64,000 bases of DNA from Jaapia argillacea MUCL 33604 (Eukaryota > Basidiomycota > Agaricomycetes > Jaapiales > Jaapiaceae), in contig KL197728.1 in NCBI GenBank assembly GCA_000697665.1, forward strand, positions 114,272 through 178,271, written 5' to 3'. Below, piece by piece: positions 43,649 to 54,296 of the stretch (positions within the stretch are counted from its first letter, which is position 1; every line of letters begins with the position of its first letter). Both the position numbers and the translations under genes were made by a program. The notes beneath the pieces are model-generated. The model was not told where the DNA came from, ran no database searches, and was given only the letters and a program-made list of their open reading frames with translations.

Positions 43649-45918
43649 CTACACTGCCTGTGTCGACACCTCTAACGACTTCTCCCTCTCACCGCTAGTG
43701 CTGCCCTCTACACTCTCTGAGTCTTCTCTATCCGGAAGGATAGCCTCCTTCATAAACGTCTCCTTCGCTGGGAACAAAATGGATGTTACAGAGTACACCG
43801 ACAGCGCCAGTGTGAACTTTAATAGAGACACAACACATGAGCAACTCGGTCCGATATATAAGTAATTTGGAGATCAAACCATACCCCCAGAATCCATGCA
43901 ATGTCAAACAAATAGACGGCTCCTCCGGCAGGGATCTTGAGGTTGATCGAATTAATCAACCCTGGCAAATTCGGAGGCACGGAAACGAGTAACGCCAACG
44001 CTGCTCTCCAGTTCTACAGACATGCTCAGCGATGCGAGTATATACCTCGACCCCGATCACTGAAGGACTTACGCAACCGTAGAAATACCGATACCTCCCA
44101 TGCGGGTCGTACATGGCGGGTACGTCGACTTTGCATCGGTGAACAATCCAATACTATCCACGGGTGCGGCCATAAGCATGGTAAGAATAGGGCGGAACTT
44201 TGAGATCGACTCACGTCCGCGACCATAATCCCAGCAAAAGGACCAAGGAAAACCGTGTACCCATTCATAAAGGACAAAAATCCAACCGCACTGCATCCCC
44301 ACACATCCAATCATTCAGTCCCATCATCTCAAAGCAAAGAATCCCACACAACAGTCACACTTACTTTGCCAAAATCTCCCAAGGACACAACACCCATCCC
44401 CCAATAAATGCACAAATAATCTGTCCCCGTCTAATATTGATATACCTCGGGAACAACACCGTCATATCATTCCCAGCCGACAGTGAATTGGCCGAGATGT
44501 TCGTTCCTATAGTCGTCAAAACAAAGGTAAAAGCAGCGAAGAAGGCAGCGGCTCTGTTGTCCCATTTGTCTATTAATCGTAAGGGGTCCCAAAGAACTTC
44601 TCCATAGCTGAGAATTCGAATTTAAGAAGGTACGAAGGAGGGGGTGGAGATAGGCTTACAGAACAATGCCAGCGCTTGTGACGGCAATTCCGATGAAACC
44701 ACAAAGGGTGAAGACGGTGGGAATAATGAGCAGCTGGACATATTGGCTGAAAATCCAGTTAGAAAGGTCCAAAATTAGGATTGAGAACAACGTACGCCCT
44801 CTCATTCTTGGCATACCGCTGACGAGATCAAACCTTAGTGCTTTCATAGTTTCCAATTAATCAGCCAGATCATACCGTAAAATCGGGAATATTAACGGCC
44901 AACGTTGAGTAAATCCCCAAAGCGCTATTTAGTGCACTCAACCACGCCCACGAGAGCTTAGCTCCACTCAGGGCAGTATGTTGGTTGAGTAATCCGCCAG
45001 GATTTGAAGAAGGGACTTTGACAAAGGACCAAATGAGCATTGCGATCCAAGCCGGAGGGACAATAATAGCCTTGGCGAGGAAGAGCCAGCGGATCTTCTG
45101 GGGAGATACAAGCATGAAAGGGAATTGGATTAGCCAGTATAGGAGGTACGATGCCATGCCTAGCGGAGGATGGAATGAATAGGGATGAACATGAGTGGAG
45201 AGGAAGGTTGGAGGGAGACAGACCGACAGTGGTGATGTTGGCGCCCGCTGGTAGATGGTTGGGGACACGAGCGAAAGAGGGCCAAATAGCTTTTATCATC
45301 TGCGGGATTCGTCTGTTCAAGCTATTCAATAATAGCGCTATTGGTTACGAACCTGGTATACCCCTTCCGACCCCGTGAACGTCTTTACACGAACATCAGA
45401 TTTGGGAGAGAAAGAGAAGGGGCGAGAAGCATACCTGAATGCCAAACCAGAACATGGCAAGAATGACACGACTGACGACGCTAAAGTAGCTGAACCAGAA
45501 TCCAAAAGACGAGCGGTTCAAGATGGGAAAGGGGACATGCAACCGAGCACCGGTTGTTCCATTGAGAACCATCACAATAGAGATGATGATATGTCCAACA
45601 GCAATAGCTGGAAGTGCTTGCCGCCTAATCCACAAGTTCTGTGATTTTGAATCGAATGGAGGGATAATCCACGAACCAGCTGAGGCCCACAGCCAACATG
45701 CCTGAGGCGAGCTCCCAAACAGCAGCATTCGTAGCATCTGATATCCAGTATGCGATATAGTTGTAGCTAGACCAAGTCCTCTTCTCAGGAGGGACAGGGT
45801 CCATATCCTTGTTAGACCACCTGCTATTCGGTGCAAAAGTGGAAGGCTCTGGTTCGAGGGCCCATGTCGATGGCTTGGTGAGGGTGGTGAGCCTGTGCCT
45901 CATAGAGTGGTTGGACAT
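43649..45918 (-). CDS. NCS1 nucleobase/nucleoside transporter (Fur/Fui/Dal4 type)
   Basis: Twelve exons: 45918-45677, 45624-45435, 45382-45353 (30 nt), 45299-45224, 45159-44876, 44818-44796 (23 nt), 44746-44660, 44607-44365, 44290-44215, 44153-44073, 44013-43885 and 43816-43649, giving 542 residues. Signature blocks: TWSSYNYIAYWISDATNAAV (TM1), RLHVPFPILNRSSFGFWFSY, a PQKIRWLFLAKA loop, ALGIYSTLAVNIPDFTRYAK, GTNISANSLSAGNDM and NIRRGQIICA. These place it in the Fur branch of NCS1 proton symporters, which take up uracil, uridine, allantoin or related compounds at the plasma membrane. The substrate cannot be told from sequence alone. Twelve membrane spans are expected. The gene is divergent from the kinase at 46158 across 239 bp. 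Confidence 0.88.
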
Positions 45919-46157
45919 GATGGGGGCGGGCGACAGAATTCAAGAAGGCACTCCGTCCATTGAAGAAGTATTCAAGTTAAAATGATGAATTGGATCGGGT
46001 AGATAGCCAAATCCGTTGAGCATTACAGCAGGGAAGGATGATAAGGAGTATATCAGGGGGTATCAATGGGATACCGAGGGAACATCGTGGTGCTCCCCAT
46101 AGATATCATGGATAAAGAACCATGCAGAGATAAGCTGGGAACTTATCAAGAGAACAT
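45919..46157. promoter_or_regulatory. Divergent intergenic region between transporter and kinase
   Basis: 239 bp between two divergent starts. No obvious TATA box. The kinase start at 46158 is the first ATG of an open first exon and is not fully certain. Confidence 0.35.
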
Positions 46158-48416
46158 ATGGGAAAGACCACATGGACCGACATGGACCTCGCGGACAATC
46201 ACGTGAGTGGTCTGTCAAGTCTCCAGCTAGTGGACGGTCTTCGGGACACATCCGCGGACCCTGTAGACCATACCGGGACAGGGGTTGACTTTGGTGGTGC
46301 TGCACGGCTCAGCAGCGGAATAGCCTTTACCGACGACGACGCCCTTGTCCGCTCAGCAGCCCACTGTTTGCTGCACGCCCTCATTACTGTCCGCAGTGTT
46401 ATAAACACAATGTCGGATGCCTTCGATATCATTCCCTACGAGGTCCGTGCTCAATCCCGGATCACTGAGTCTCCTTTAATCCTAGCATCACCAGGACATC
46501 AAAGGAGATTGGAAGAAACTCGGATCGGGATCCTTTGGAAATGTCTACAAGGGTGAGTACCACTCTCGACCCCCGACTTGATCTCAACAACCCGGCATCA
46601 GGGAAGTATCTTGGAATTGATGTAGCAATAAAGGAGGTTTTGCCCTCTAATGAATACGACGTCTCCAAGTACTTTGAACGGGAGTGGAGGTTAATGAAGT
46701 GAGTATCGTTTACGCTCGCAGTACCCCCACCCTCATGTTTTGACAGGGAGGCTCGACATCCAAACGTCGTTCTGTACCTCGGTCTCTCTCGCGCTCCCGA
46801 ACCAGATGGCCGGATATTTATTATATCAGAGTACATCGAGAATGGTACGTCTCATTCATCACACCTCACTACATTCTCATTTCCTCATAGGCAACCTCCG
46901 TGGTTACATCCACGACAAGCATAAACCCTTCCCCTGGCGTCTCCGCCTCTCCTTCGCAACCGATATATCCCGCGCTCTCGCATACCTCCACGCACGGAGA
47001 TGTATCCATCGCGATCTCAAAGGCGAAAACCTTCTCGTAACCTCAAACGGTCGTATCAAAATCACCGATTTTGGTTTCGCCCGCATAGCCGCCCGGAACG
47101 AAGACGAATCCAAACGTCTCACATTCTGCGGCACGGATTCTTACATGTCCCCTGAAATCCTGCTGGGAAACGAGTTTGATCTTCCAACAGACATTTATTC
47201 CCTCGGCATCATCTTTTGCGAGATCGCTTCTAGAAAGTTGGCAGATGACCGAAATTTCAGACGGGCGGCACCTACGTTCGACATCGATCCAGACGAAGTC
47301 AAGGAACTAGCCAGCCCAGACTGCCCACTCGGTTTCATCCAGCTGTGTCTTGATTGTCTCAAACTCACCCCGTCCTCCCGACCCACCACTCGCAATATCC
47401 TCGAACGCCTAGCCGAAATAGAAGCAGAAGTTTTTTCGCGGCCTTCAGAAGCTGACGATGCCCACGTCGGTAGTATCAAGTTCTTAACGGGAGGTAGGAG
47501 ACCAGGCGTCGCGCCCAGAATACCCAGTTTTGGTATGGGGATTGGCAAGAATATCAGGAATGGCGATGATAAACCATTGAGTGAGGAGGAGAACAGTGAT
47601 GATGAGGAATTGATGGAAGCCGTCGCCAATTTACGGAGCGTGAATCTCGAAAGCAATTGGAGCGATGCCACTGCTGGTGAGTTCGCACAAATGTTCTTTC
47701 ATCACTAGTTCTGACTGTACGTTGAAGGTCACCGTGGTGAAAGTACCCAACCCCTCATCGACAGCACGTCTAGCACCTACTCAGATTATAGTACGACCGT
47801 TGTCCGTTCCCATCCAACACAAGCCCCAACGATCAACACAGTGTCCCTTTCGTCGATTCTAACCATCCGCCCGTCTCCCGACCCTAACGATACCCCCGAC
47901 TCCTTACCAAACGACATCACAGCCACTGATTCCATGATGACCATCGACTCTTACCGAACCGCGCGATCCACCATCGCTCCTTCCATTGCAGCTGCGACTG
48001 AAGGGGGCTCGACAATCCGCATGTTACCATCTGCTTTGTTGCATCGGTTCACACTCATCAAACCCGGCGCAAAACGTGGGAGTGGGAGTGCTTCTCCTGG
48101 TCGGAACACGTCCAGTTACGACCCTGGTTGGAGTCCATTCAACGTATTTCTGTCGAGCGGCCTGCTAGTGGCCAAGTGTGACATTTGTTTCAAGAGGCTG
48201 GGTTGGAAGCCCGTTCTCGAGTGCGATGATTGTGGCTTAAGGTGAGTACTCGTCTCACTTTCTTGCCTTCCTTGCTTAATCTGTTTCACCAGAGCACATA
48301 CCAAATGTGGGGAACTCGCCCCTCGAGACTGTGGTCTCCGTCCCATCCGACCAGGAGTGAATCAAGTTCTTTCAAGCGTCTCACCACTCTCTAGAGCCAA
48401 GAACCTCAAGGCATGA
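46158..48416 (+). CDS. TKL/LISK-type protein kinase with C-terminal C1 domain
   Basis: Seven exons: 46158-46442, 46486-46552, 46602-46698, 46747-46844, 46891-47676, 47728-48241 and 48293-48416, giving 656 residues. The kinase domain follows a 95-residue leader: LGSGSFGNVYKG glycine loop, VAIKEV lysine, EYIENGNLRG hinge, HRDLKGENLLV catalytic loop, DFGFAR, and SPE in place of APE. The loop and the MSPEILLG segment are of the tyrosine-kinase-like group. A serine/proline linker follows, then a C1 zinc-binding domain (AKCDICFKRLGW ... CDDCGLRAHTKCGELAPRDC). C1 domains bind diacylglycerol or lipids, so membrane recruitment is a fair inference. All catalytic residues appear intact. Confidence 0.82.
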
Positions 48417-48672
48417 CCCCTTCACGCCATCACGCCATTCTCCTTTGTCCCAACTCAAGATCAAGTTCGCATCCAATGTTTTCCAGGAAGGACATCCCAT
48501 CACACTCATGTACTCTTTACCCCGTCGCGTAATATCGATAATCATAGTTCACGGACCACACACTTCATGAATTACACGATAATGTACGCCCTTGTAATGC
48601 TTCTTGATGAATCTAGGCAATAGGATATGTTTACGTTCCGGTACACAAGTCCTCAGGATCCCAGCAAGCGGA

Positions 48673-51600
48673 CTAGCCCTTGAAGTCTTCCTCGTGAAGT
48701 TGCACGTAGTTCATCAGGCCGTATATCCTAACTTGCAGTCAGTAGCTGTCTGCCGACACGCGATGACACACTTACCTGCCCAGTCGACCGACATAACCTC
48801 GGGGTAGAGCCGGTGGGGAAGTACCTTTTGGCACCGTCATTGGTGAAGTGGACCAATAGGGCTCGTGTTCAGCATTCAACGCAGTGAGAAGGTAGAATAT
48901 CTTCGGTAGCGTAGGTGGTTGCATGAAGTGATTTCCATGCCCACCAAATGGTTGATGTCGGAAAGGTTGCCCAGCCCTCCCACCAAACTGGGGTTGTCGC
49001 CCAAAGCCACCTTGTTGATGTCCGGGGAACGGTGGGGGGTTGATATCCTGGATGTTGAAATGCTGGTCCGTGCCGACCCGCGTCACTGTACGGATTGGTT
49101 TCAGACATCATGGGCTCGTATGGGTGTGGAAATATGGATGAGGACTGACCGAGGATCAATTCTTCAGGTCTGATGTTATGAGCTTTTGCCAGTTTACGGC
49201 CATTATCAAGTAGAAATTTCCATGCGTCTTTGACGTGGCTCAAGTACGCTTCGTGAATGATCTGAAGCTCAATCTGCGCGTGAGGGGGTAACTGCATCAT
49301 CCAACTTTGCACCGTCAGGAGCAGGTCCGAATGTCTCCAAGATAAGGGTGAAAACTTACCCTTTGACTTCAAAGGGCAAGTCAAACGCTTGAAGTTGCTC
49401 CCTCCCCATGGATATCTCCTTCCAATTCCATTGCGTCCCAGATGCATCTTGCGCAACGTCGAACGAGGCCATCCCCTCTTTCAAAACATTATGCAAGGTC
49501 ACAAATGAAGTAAAGTCTTCTCCAGGGGGGATATAACCCAGATCCCCAAGAGAGAATTTGTGAGGTGGCACGATGTTTACGCTCCATTGGTGTTGGTGCG
49601 TGTCTAAACGGATACTCGACATTCTGATTTTTCGGAGAGACAACATGTCGTCGTCGTCTTCCCCGAGTAAGGCTTGAACTTGAGAAGAAAGAGTGGGTGG
49701 ACTTGAGGCTGAGGGAAGGAGAGCTCGAGCTAGGGCGTTGACATGGTTGGTCTTTTCCTCGAATTCAGGTTCATCTGTGATTCATTTATTTAGCTTCACA
49801 ACGCCTGAAAAGAAAACGGACACTGACTCGCATCGTCCACCTCACCGAATCGTTTCAAGTGCCCACGTCTTGGCAGCATCTAACTGGAGGTGAGCCATGA
49901 ACACAACACACGAATTCTGCAAGCTACCTTGATGCAGGTATCCACTAGTGTTTGGGTGAGCCCGTAGTTGCGGTAGGTCATCCAGTTTCCATCTTTCAGG
50001 GGAGGGAGACCGAGCACAATCGTCTTGTCAGAGTTTACCCTGCACGTAGAGTTCTTGACGAGGGCATGGTCAATTCGTTGCGATTTGGACATGAGACAGG
50101 TCGATGCGCACCTCGATAAAGTCCTGCATTTTGTCATCGGGAAGATCGAGTTGACGCTGTAGATAAAATGTCGCATCCTGTTCAAATCCGTCAGGACGAA
50201 CGTAGTGTGTGCGACGTCGGAGGAAGTCGAGTTACCGTGAGGTCTCTGTACTATATGGTCATCAGCAACGTTAACGGGAAAGACGGGGGGAATGTGCGTA
50301 CAAATCTGAGGACAGTGCCGACATTCTGCGCCAAAGTGTCCATCTGCATGGTGTTCAAAAAGAAAACAGAAGGGGAACGTGTCCGACCTCGTGGGAGACA
50401 TGAATTTGTGGTGATAATGTTGAGTAGAGGTTCGTACCGGTACTGAGAAGGATGAATGGTGTTGGTGTCTCGTCATCGGAGAAACCCATCAGTTGGGGAA
50501 GATTGGGATGGCTACACAAAGGCCAACTCAATGGTGTACAAGTTAAGGTGGAACCAGAAACGCACTACAAGTTCTGCAGCATCTTCACATCTCGAAGCCA
50601 ATCCTTTGAAATCACCGTCAACTTCCCGCGATCAGGGAGTTGGTGAGCACTTAACACGCACCTTGACTTTCCGTCCCTCGCCTCCATCATACCGTTTCAC
50701 CAAAGACTGCTGTCCCTTCACATCGGCTTCGGCCACATCGGACCACCAACCTGCAGCCGCCAATCCTCTACCACGCAGCCGGATGTCAGATTGATGATAC
50801 CGAGTATACTGAAATGTGATACAGGTCAATAGGATATGCAAAATTGGAGGAAGTGTCTTACACCGTGATCATCATCCAGAGAATATATAGAAGTCGGACT
50901 TGCGACTTTTTCTTCAACGAGGACGAAATCTTCTGAAGTTGAAGTGGCGAGTGAGAGGATGGAAGCTGTTCCAGTCGACGATAACTGACTTGGTGTAAGC
51001 AACCAAGACCTGTGGGGAAGGAACGGCGTACACGTGACGGGGACACTGCAGAGACTGTCACTGATTCATCCAGGGATACAATGCGTGCTTCAGGTTCTCC
51101 GGCTGGAGGGGTGTAAGGCGGGGCGGGACCACTCTCTTCCGCAGACGTAGCTGAAGGGGCGGCATGCAAGACGCGAAGGGGAAGATCTCCCAAGGCATAA
51201 TGTATATGGATGAGTGTTGCCATCTGTGGAGCGAGTTTTCGAGAGAGAACGGTGGCATGAAGTGAAATGTACTAGCCTGAAATGACTTTGCAGCATCCTC
51301 AAGCTGAATGTTATACTCTCCCAACGCTTCTTCGATACTGGACTTTCTTCGGAATCGAGATTGCCACTTGCTCTCTGCTTCAATTTTCATGCATTCGTGG
51401 ATGGATAACAAGACACTATTCCTCAATCACGACAAGTAAAGGGAGGAAGGAAGGAGGGGCATACCTCTCAAATTGCTTCAAGTTTCTAACCAAAGAGGGA
51501 GGGGCGGTGTCCCATTTCCCAAGCATCTGATCTTGGATGTCGAGTAGAATGGTGGCAGCGCGGCGGGCCAAACGAAAGCAAGCATCTTGATTTACTTGGA

Positions 51601-51815
51601 TGCCCTGTGTATACGTGTAAGGAAGTGCTGCGTACGACAAGGAATGGAAAGACCTTTATGGTATCGAATATGAGGAGGAGGATGTTGGCAGCAGCTTGGG
51701 CTGGGGGGAACTGGGTGATGTTGGCCAGCTCCTTGACTACGGCAGCAGTCGTCGTCGCAACTTGCAGCACATTGTCGCCAGATACTTTTGCTCGACGAAT
51801 GAACCTGAGCGGCAT
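48673..51815 (-). CDS. Protein with MLKL/HeLo-like N-terminal helical bundle and conserved agaricomycete C-terminus
   Basis: Seventeen exons: 51815-51654, 51604-51465, 51415-51277, 51223-51010, 50932-50862, 50808-50662, 50603-50566, 50511-50388, 50343-50302, 50250-50236 (15 nt), 50177-50112, 50053-49928, 49879-49828, 49774-49360, 49304-49150, 49085-48776 and 48727-48673, giving 756 residues in one frame. Residues 1-165 form amphipathic helices (VVKELANITQFPPAQAAANI, ACFRLARRAATILLDIQ, AAKSFQMATLIHIHYAL), the pattern of the MLKL N-terminal/HeLo-like bundle used by fungal immune and cell-death proteins. After a proline-rich linker, RDVKMLQ...HPNLPQLMG and DETPTPFILL recall a kinase N-lobe without a catalytic loop. 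The C-terminal 380 residues (GFSLGDLGYIPPG-like, ELQIIHEAYL, MNYVQLHEEDF) match a family I know only from mushrooms. The intron after 51277 begins with GC. Confidence 0.7.
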
Positions 51816-51899
51816 ATGCAAACACGACAGTGCATATAGCCAGTCTACAGCCAGTCTACTTGGTGTTGATATGAGAACGTGGATGAAGCCATGACAACG

Positions 51900-51950
51900 A
51901 GATAAGATAACGACAGAGATAAGATAAGATTCGCGACAGATAAGATAAGA
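51900..51950 (+). promoter_or_regulatory. GATAAG cluster upstream of the MLKL-like gene
   Basis: Three GATAAGATAA doublets within 51 bp (51901, about 51918 and 51939), repeated with GACAGA spacers about 18-20 bp apart. They lie in the 137-bp gap between the thioesterase stop (51953) and the MLKL-like start (51815). GATAAG is the target of GATA zinc-finger regulators. Regulation is inferred. Confidence 0.55.
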
Positions 51951-51952
51951 CA

Positions 51953-53889
51953 TCAACTTCGCAAGCCCCTGATCTCTGCCCCAATCTCCAGCGCCCGCTT
52001 CCCTTCCAACCACAACATCGCCTCTGCAAGAATGCGTGAGCAGGCACACGTTAATAAACACCAACTCGCTCACCCTTGTATGTCTTTGGAACAACTTTCC
52101 TCGTCAATGCCTCTCCACCTTCGCGAGACCATGTAAATCGAAAGTCGTTCGTCGTTTGTTCACTACCCGTCGTCGCGTCCACCACATTGGCTTGTACCCC
52201 GACGTGCTGCAGCCACACTCAATATAAAACCAAAAGCACCGCTGCGATGAGAACTTACGATGAGAGAGGGAAACTGCGGAGATGTCGTCGTGTGCAGGAT
52301 ATGCGAAGTGAGCTTCAGCACTGACCCAATCGGAACAGGCCGAGCAAACGATATCCCGTCAAGCGATAGAAATCGGACAGGGTGGCGTGTAAACAATCGA
52401 GAGTTGGCGAACCCGAGCTACCAAAGACTGTTAAAGGGGGCATGCTGACGACACCAGAATTTCTTACCTCGTAAGCAAGTCGCATCAGGTAACCTGCAAC
52501 CAGACAGATACCTGAGTATCGCGCAGGCACCATAGACTGAGGACAGAAACACTACCTCCAAAGACCTTCTGATGCACACTACGGCGTAAATCTCCCATTA
52601 GACACAAGAATGCACCACGACGAAATCCGCTTACTTTCGTTCCTGAGGAAACATCAACATACATCTCTCCAGCCTCGTATCGCCCATCCAAACACGCTCA
52701 TCACCATCGACATGTGTCTCGTCCTGACCGTATTTCAAGAAAAAGGAATGCAGAACCTCTGCTTCCTCCGAGGTAGGAGGAACACGCGACAGAGAACGAA
52801 CTGCCATCGAATGTCTTCGTTCTTTGTGCGCTATCAACCGAGCCCAGTTAAATACCTACATTTGAGTAACAACAGGCCATATGCTCACCTTCTCCCACTG
52901 CATACAAAGCTTCCTCTTCATCGGTTGAGATGGTCAACGGATTGACAGCTCGTGCTTTGTGGGTCTTGGAGTCCCTGCAAACCATGCAGAAACGACCTGG
53001 ATGGCGTCAATTCATAAGCCATCCAAATCAAAGCAACGGGTCCGCCGCACCAAGTAGAATCGTATCCTCCCGCTCCCCATCAACCGCCTCCATCTGCACA
53101 GCAATCTCCATAGAACTATGTCCCGTATATATAACCTGCCCACTCAACCTCATATCCCTCACAGGATACAACGGCTTCAACATATCCAATCTACACCCTG
53201 ATGAACTCCACTCAAAAAAAAAGTCGATCACCACTCACCGATCAACAGCAGCAGTAACAATATAAAACCCCCTCTCCTGAATATTCCCCAACGTCTCAAC
53301 CTCCGGTCCAAGCATATGTTTATACGCGATGCTCCCCGCAAGCGAGTCCAGATGTTCCATCAACTTTCCCATCTGGATCCCTCCTACACTATTAGTATAC
53401 CGCTCCAAAAGTTCTGGAGAAGAGCCAAATGGTAATAGTTTTTCGCAATAAGAGTCATGCATTGCCCGGGGTGTGTTGGGCGGTGGGGACGAGGGCGGGG
53501 TACTGGTGGAGTCGACTTGGGATGAGGAGGCGGAATTGAGAAGGGTTTGGGACCAGAGAGTGGGTGAGCGTAATGGCATTACACTGTGTGGGAGTCAGCA
53601 TCGATCAAGTAGGTAAGGGTGCGGGCTTACGAGCTATGTGCAGGGTTGCTCCGCTTTCCTGGAGAACAATAACATTTCAATACACGCACGGACGGTCAAT
53701 GAGTCGGGAGGACTCACTGACGGCCTTGAGGAGTGTGTCCATAATCCTCACATCCTTTGTCTCTTCCTCAGGCTTCAGTTCAGCTGGGCCAAACTGGGTG
53801 GAGATACATCGAGAGGGGGAGAACAGGGGGGTAGTCTGTCCGGAAGCTCGACCAGCGACGCGACGAAACAAGTTTCTTTGGACGCGCAT
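51953..53889 (-). CDS. Mitochondrial acyl-CoA thioesterase, ACOT9-like double hotdog
   Basis: Eleven exons: 53889-53718, 53658-53631, 53583-53239, 53190-53051, 52996-52889, 52830-52635, 52578-52556, 52493-52468, 52417-52259, 52206-52074 and 52023-51953, giving 466 residues. The N-terminus MRVQRNLFRRVAGRASGQ is rich in Arg without acids, a good mitochondrial presequence. Two hotdog folds follow: the first with a GGIQMGKLMEHLDSLAGSIA helix and DMRLSGQVIYTG, the second with HQKVFGGYLMRLAYEL and VRFLSLDGISFARPVPIG. This order is that of ACOT9-type thioesterases, which hydrolyse acyl-CoA to free acid and CoA in the matrix. Two very short exons (23 and 26 nt) lie in the second hotdog helix. Confidence 0.85.
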
Positions 53890-54296
53890 GTCAACAGCAA
53901 ACTTGACGTTCGGGAGAGTGCAGTGAATTTGTGACTCGGGTCAGGACATCGCACGATGGGTGTCTCTTGGGTTGTAGTTCTACTTGGGGATATCATGATA
54001 GGTTGAGGAACTCGGATGATAATTGGCCGAAAGCCGTGCCGCCGCCTCCAACAAACCACTGACACACCAAGACACGACGTCAATCACCCAGTGAGTCTCA
54101 CAAGCTGGTTTCACGCTGAGGCATGTATAGAATGCAATAGCGATACGTCCACAGATACAGCGTCCACATGTTACTATTACTACTAAGTACAGAGACGAGG
54201 GAAGTCAAGGGATACAATAGCCGGATCGAAACATAATACAAACATGTGGGGAAACGAATGACTGTCTCTGTGCAACACCGACATCAGACACAATCC
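53890..54296. other. Intergenic region
   Basis: 407 bp; upstream of the thioesterase start and downstream of the membrane-protein gene. The minus frame at 53775-54083 overlaps the thioesterase and has no motif of its own. Confidence 0.4.
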
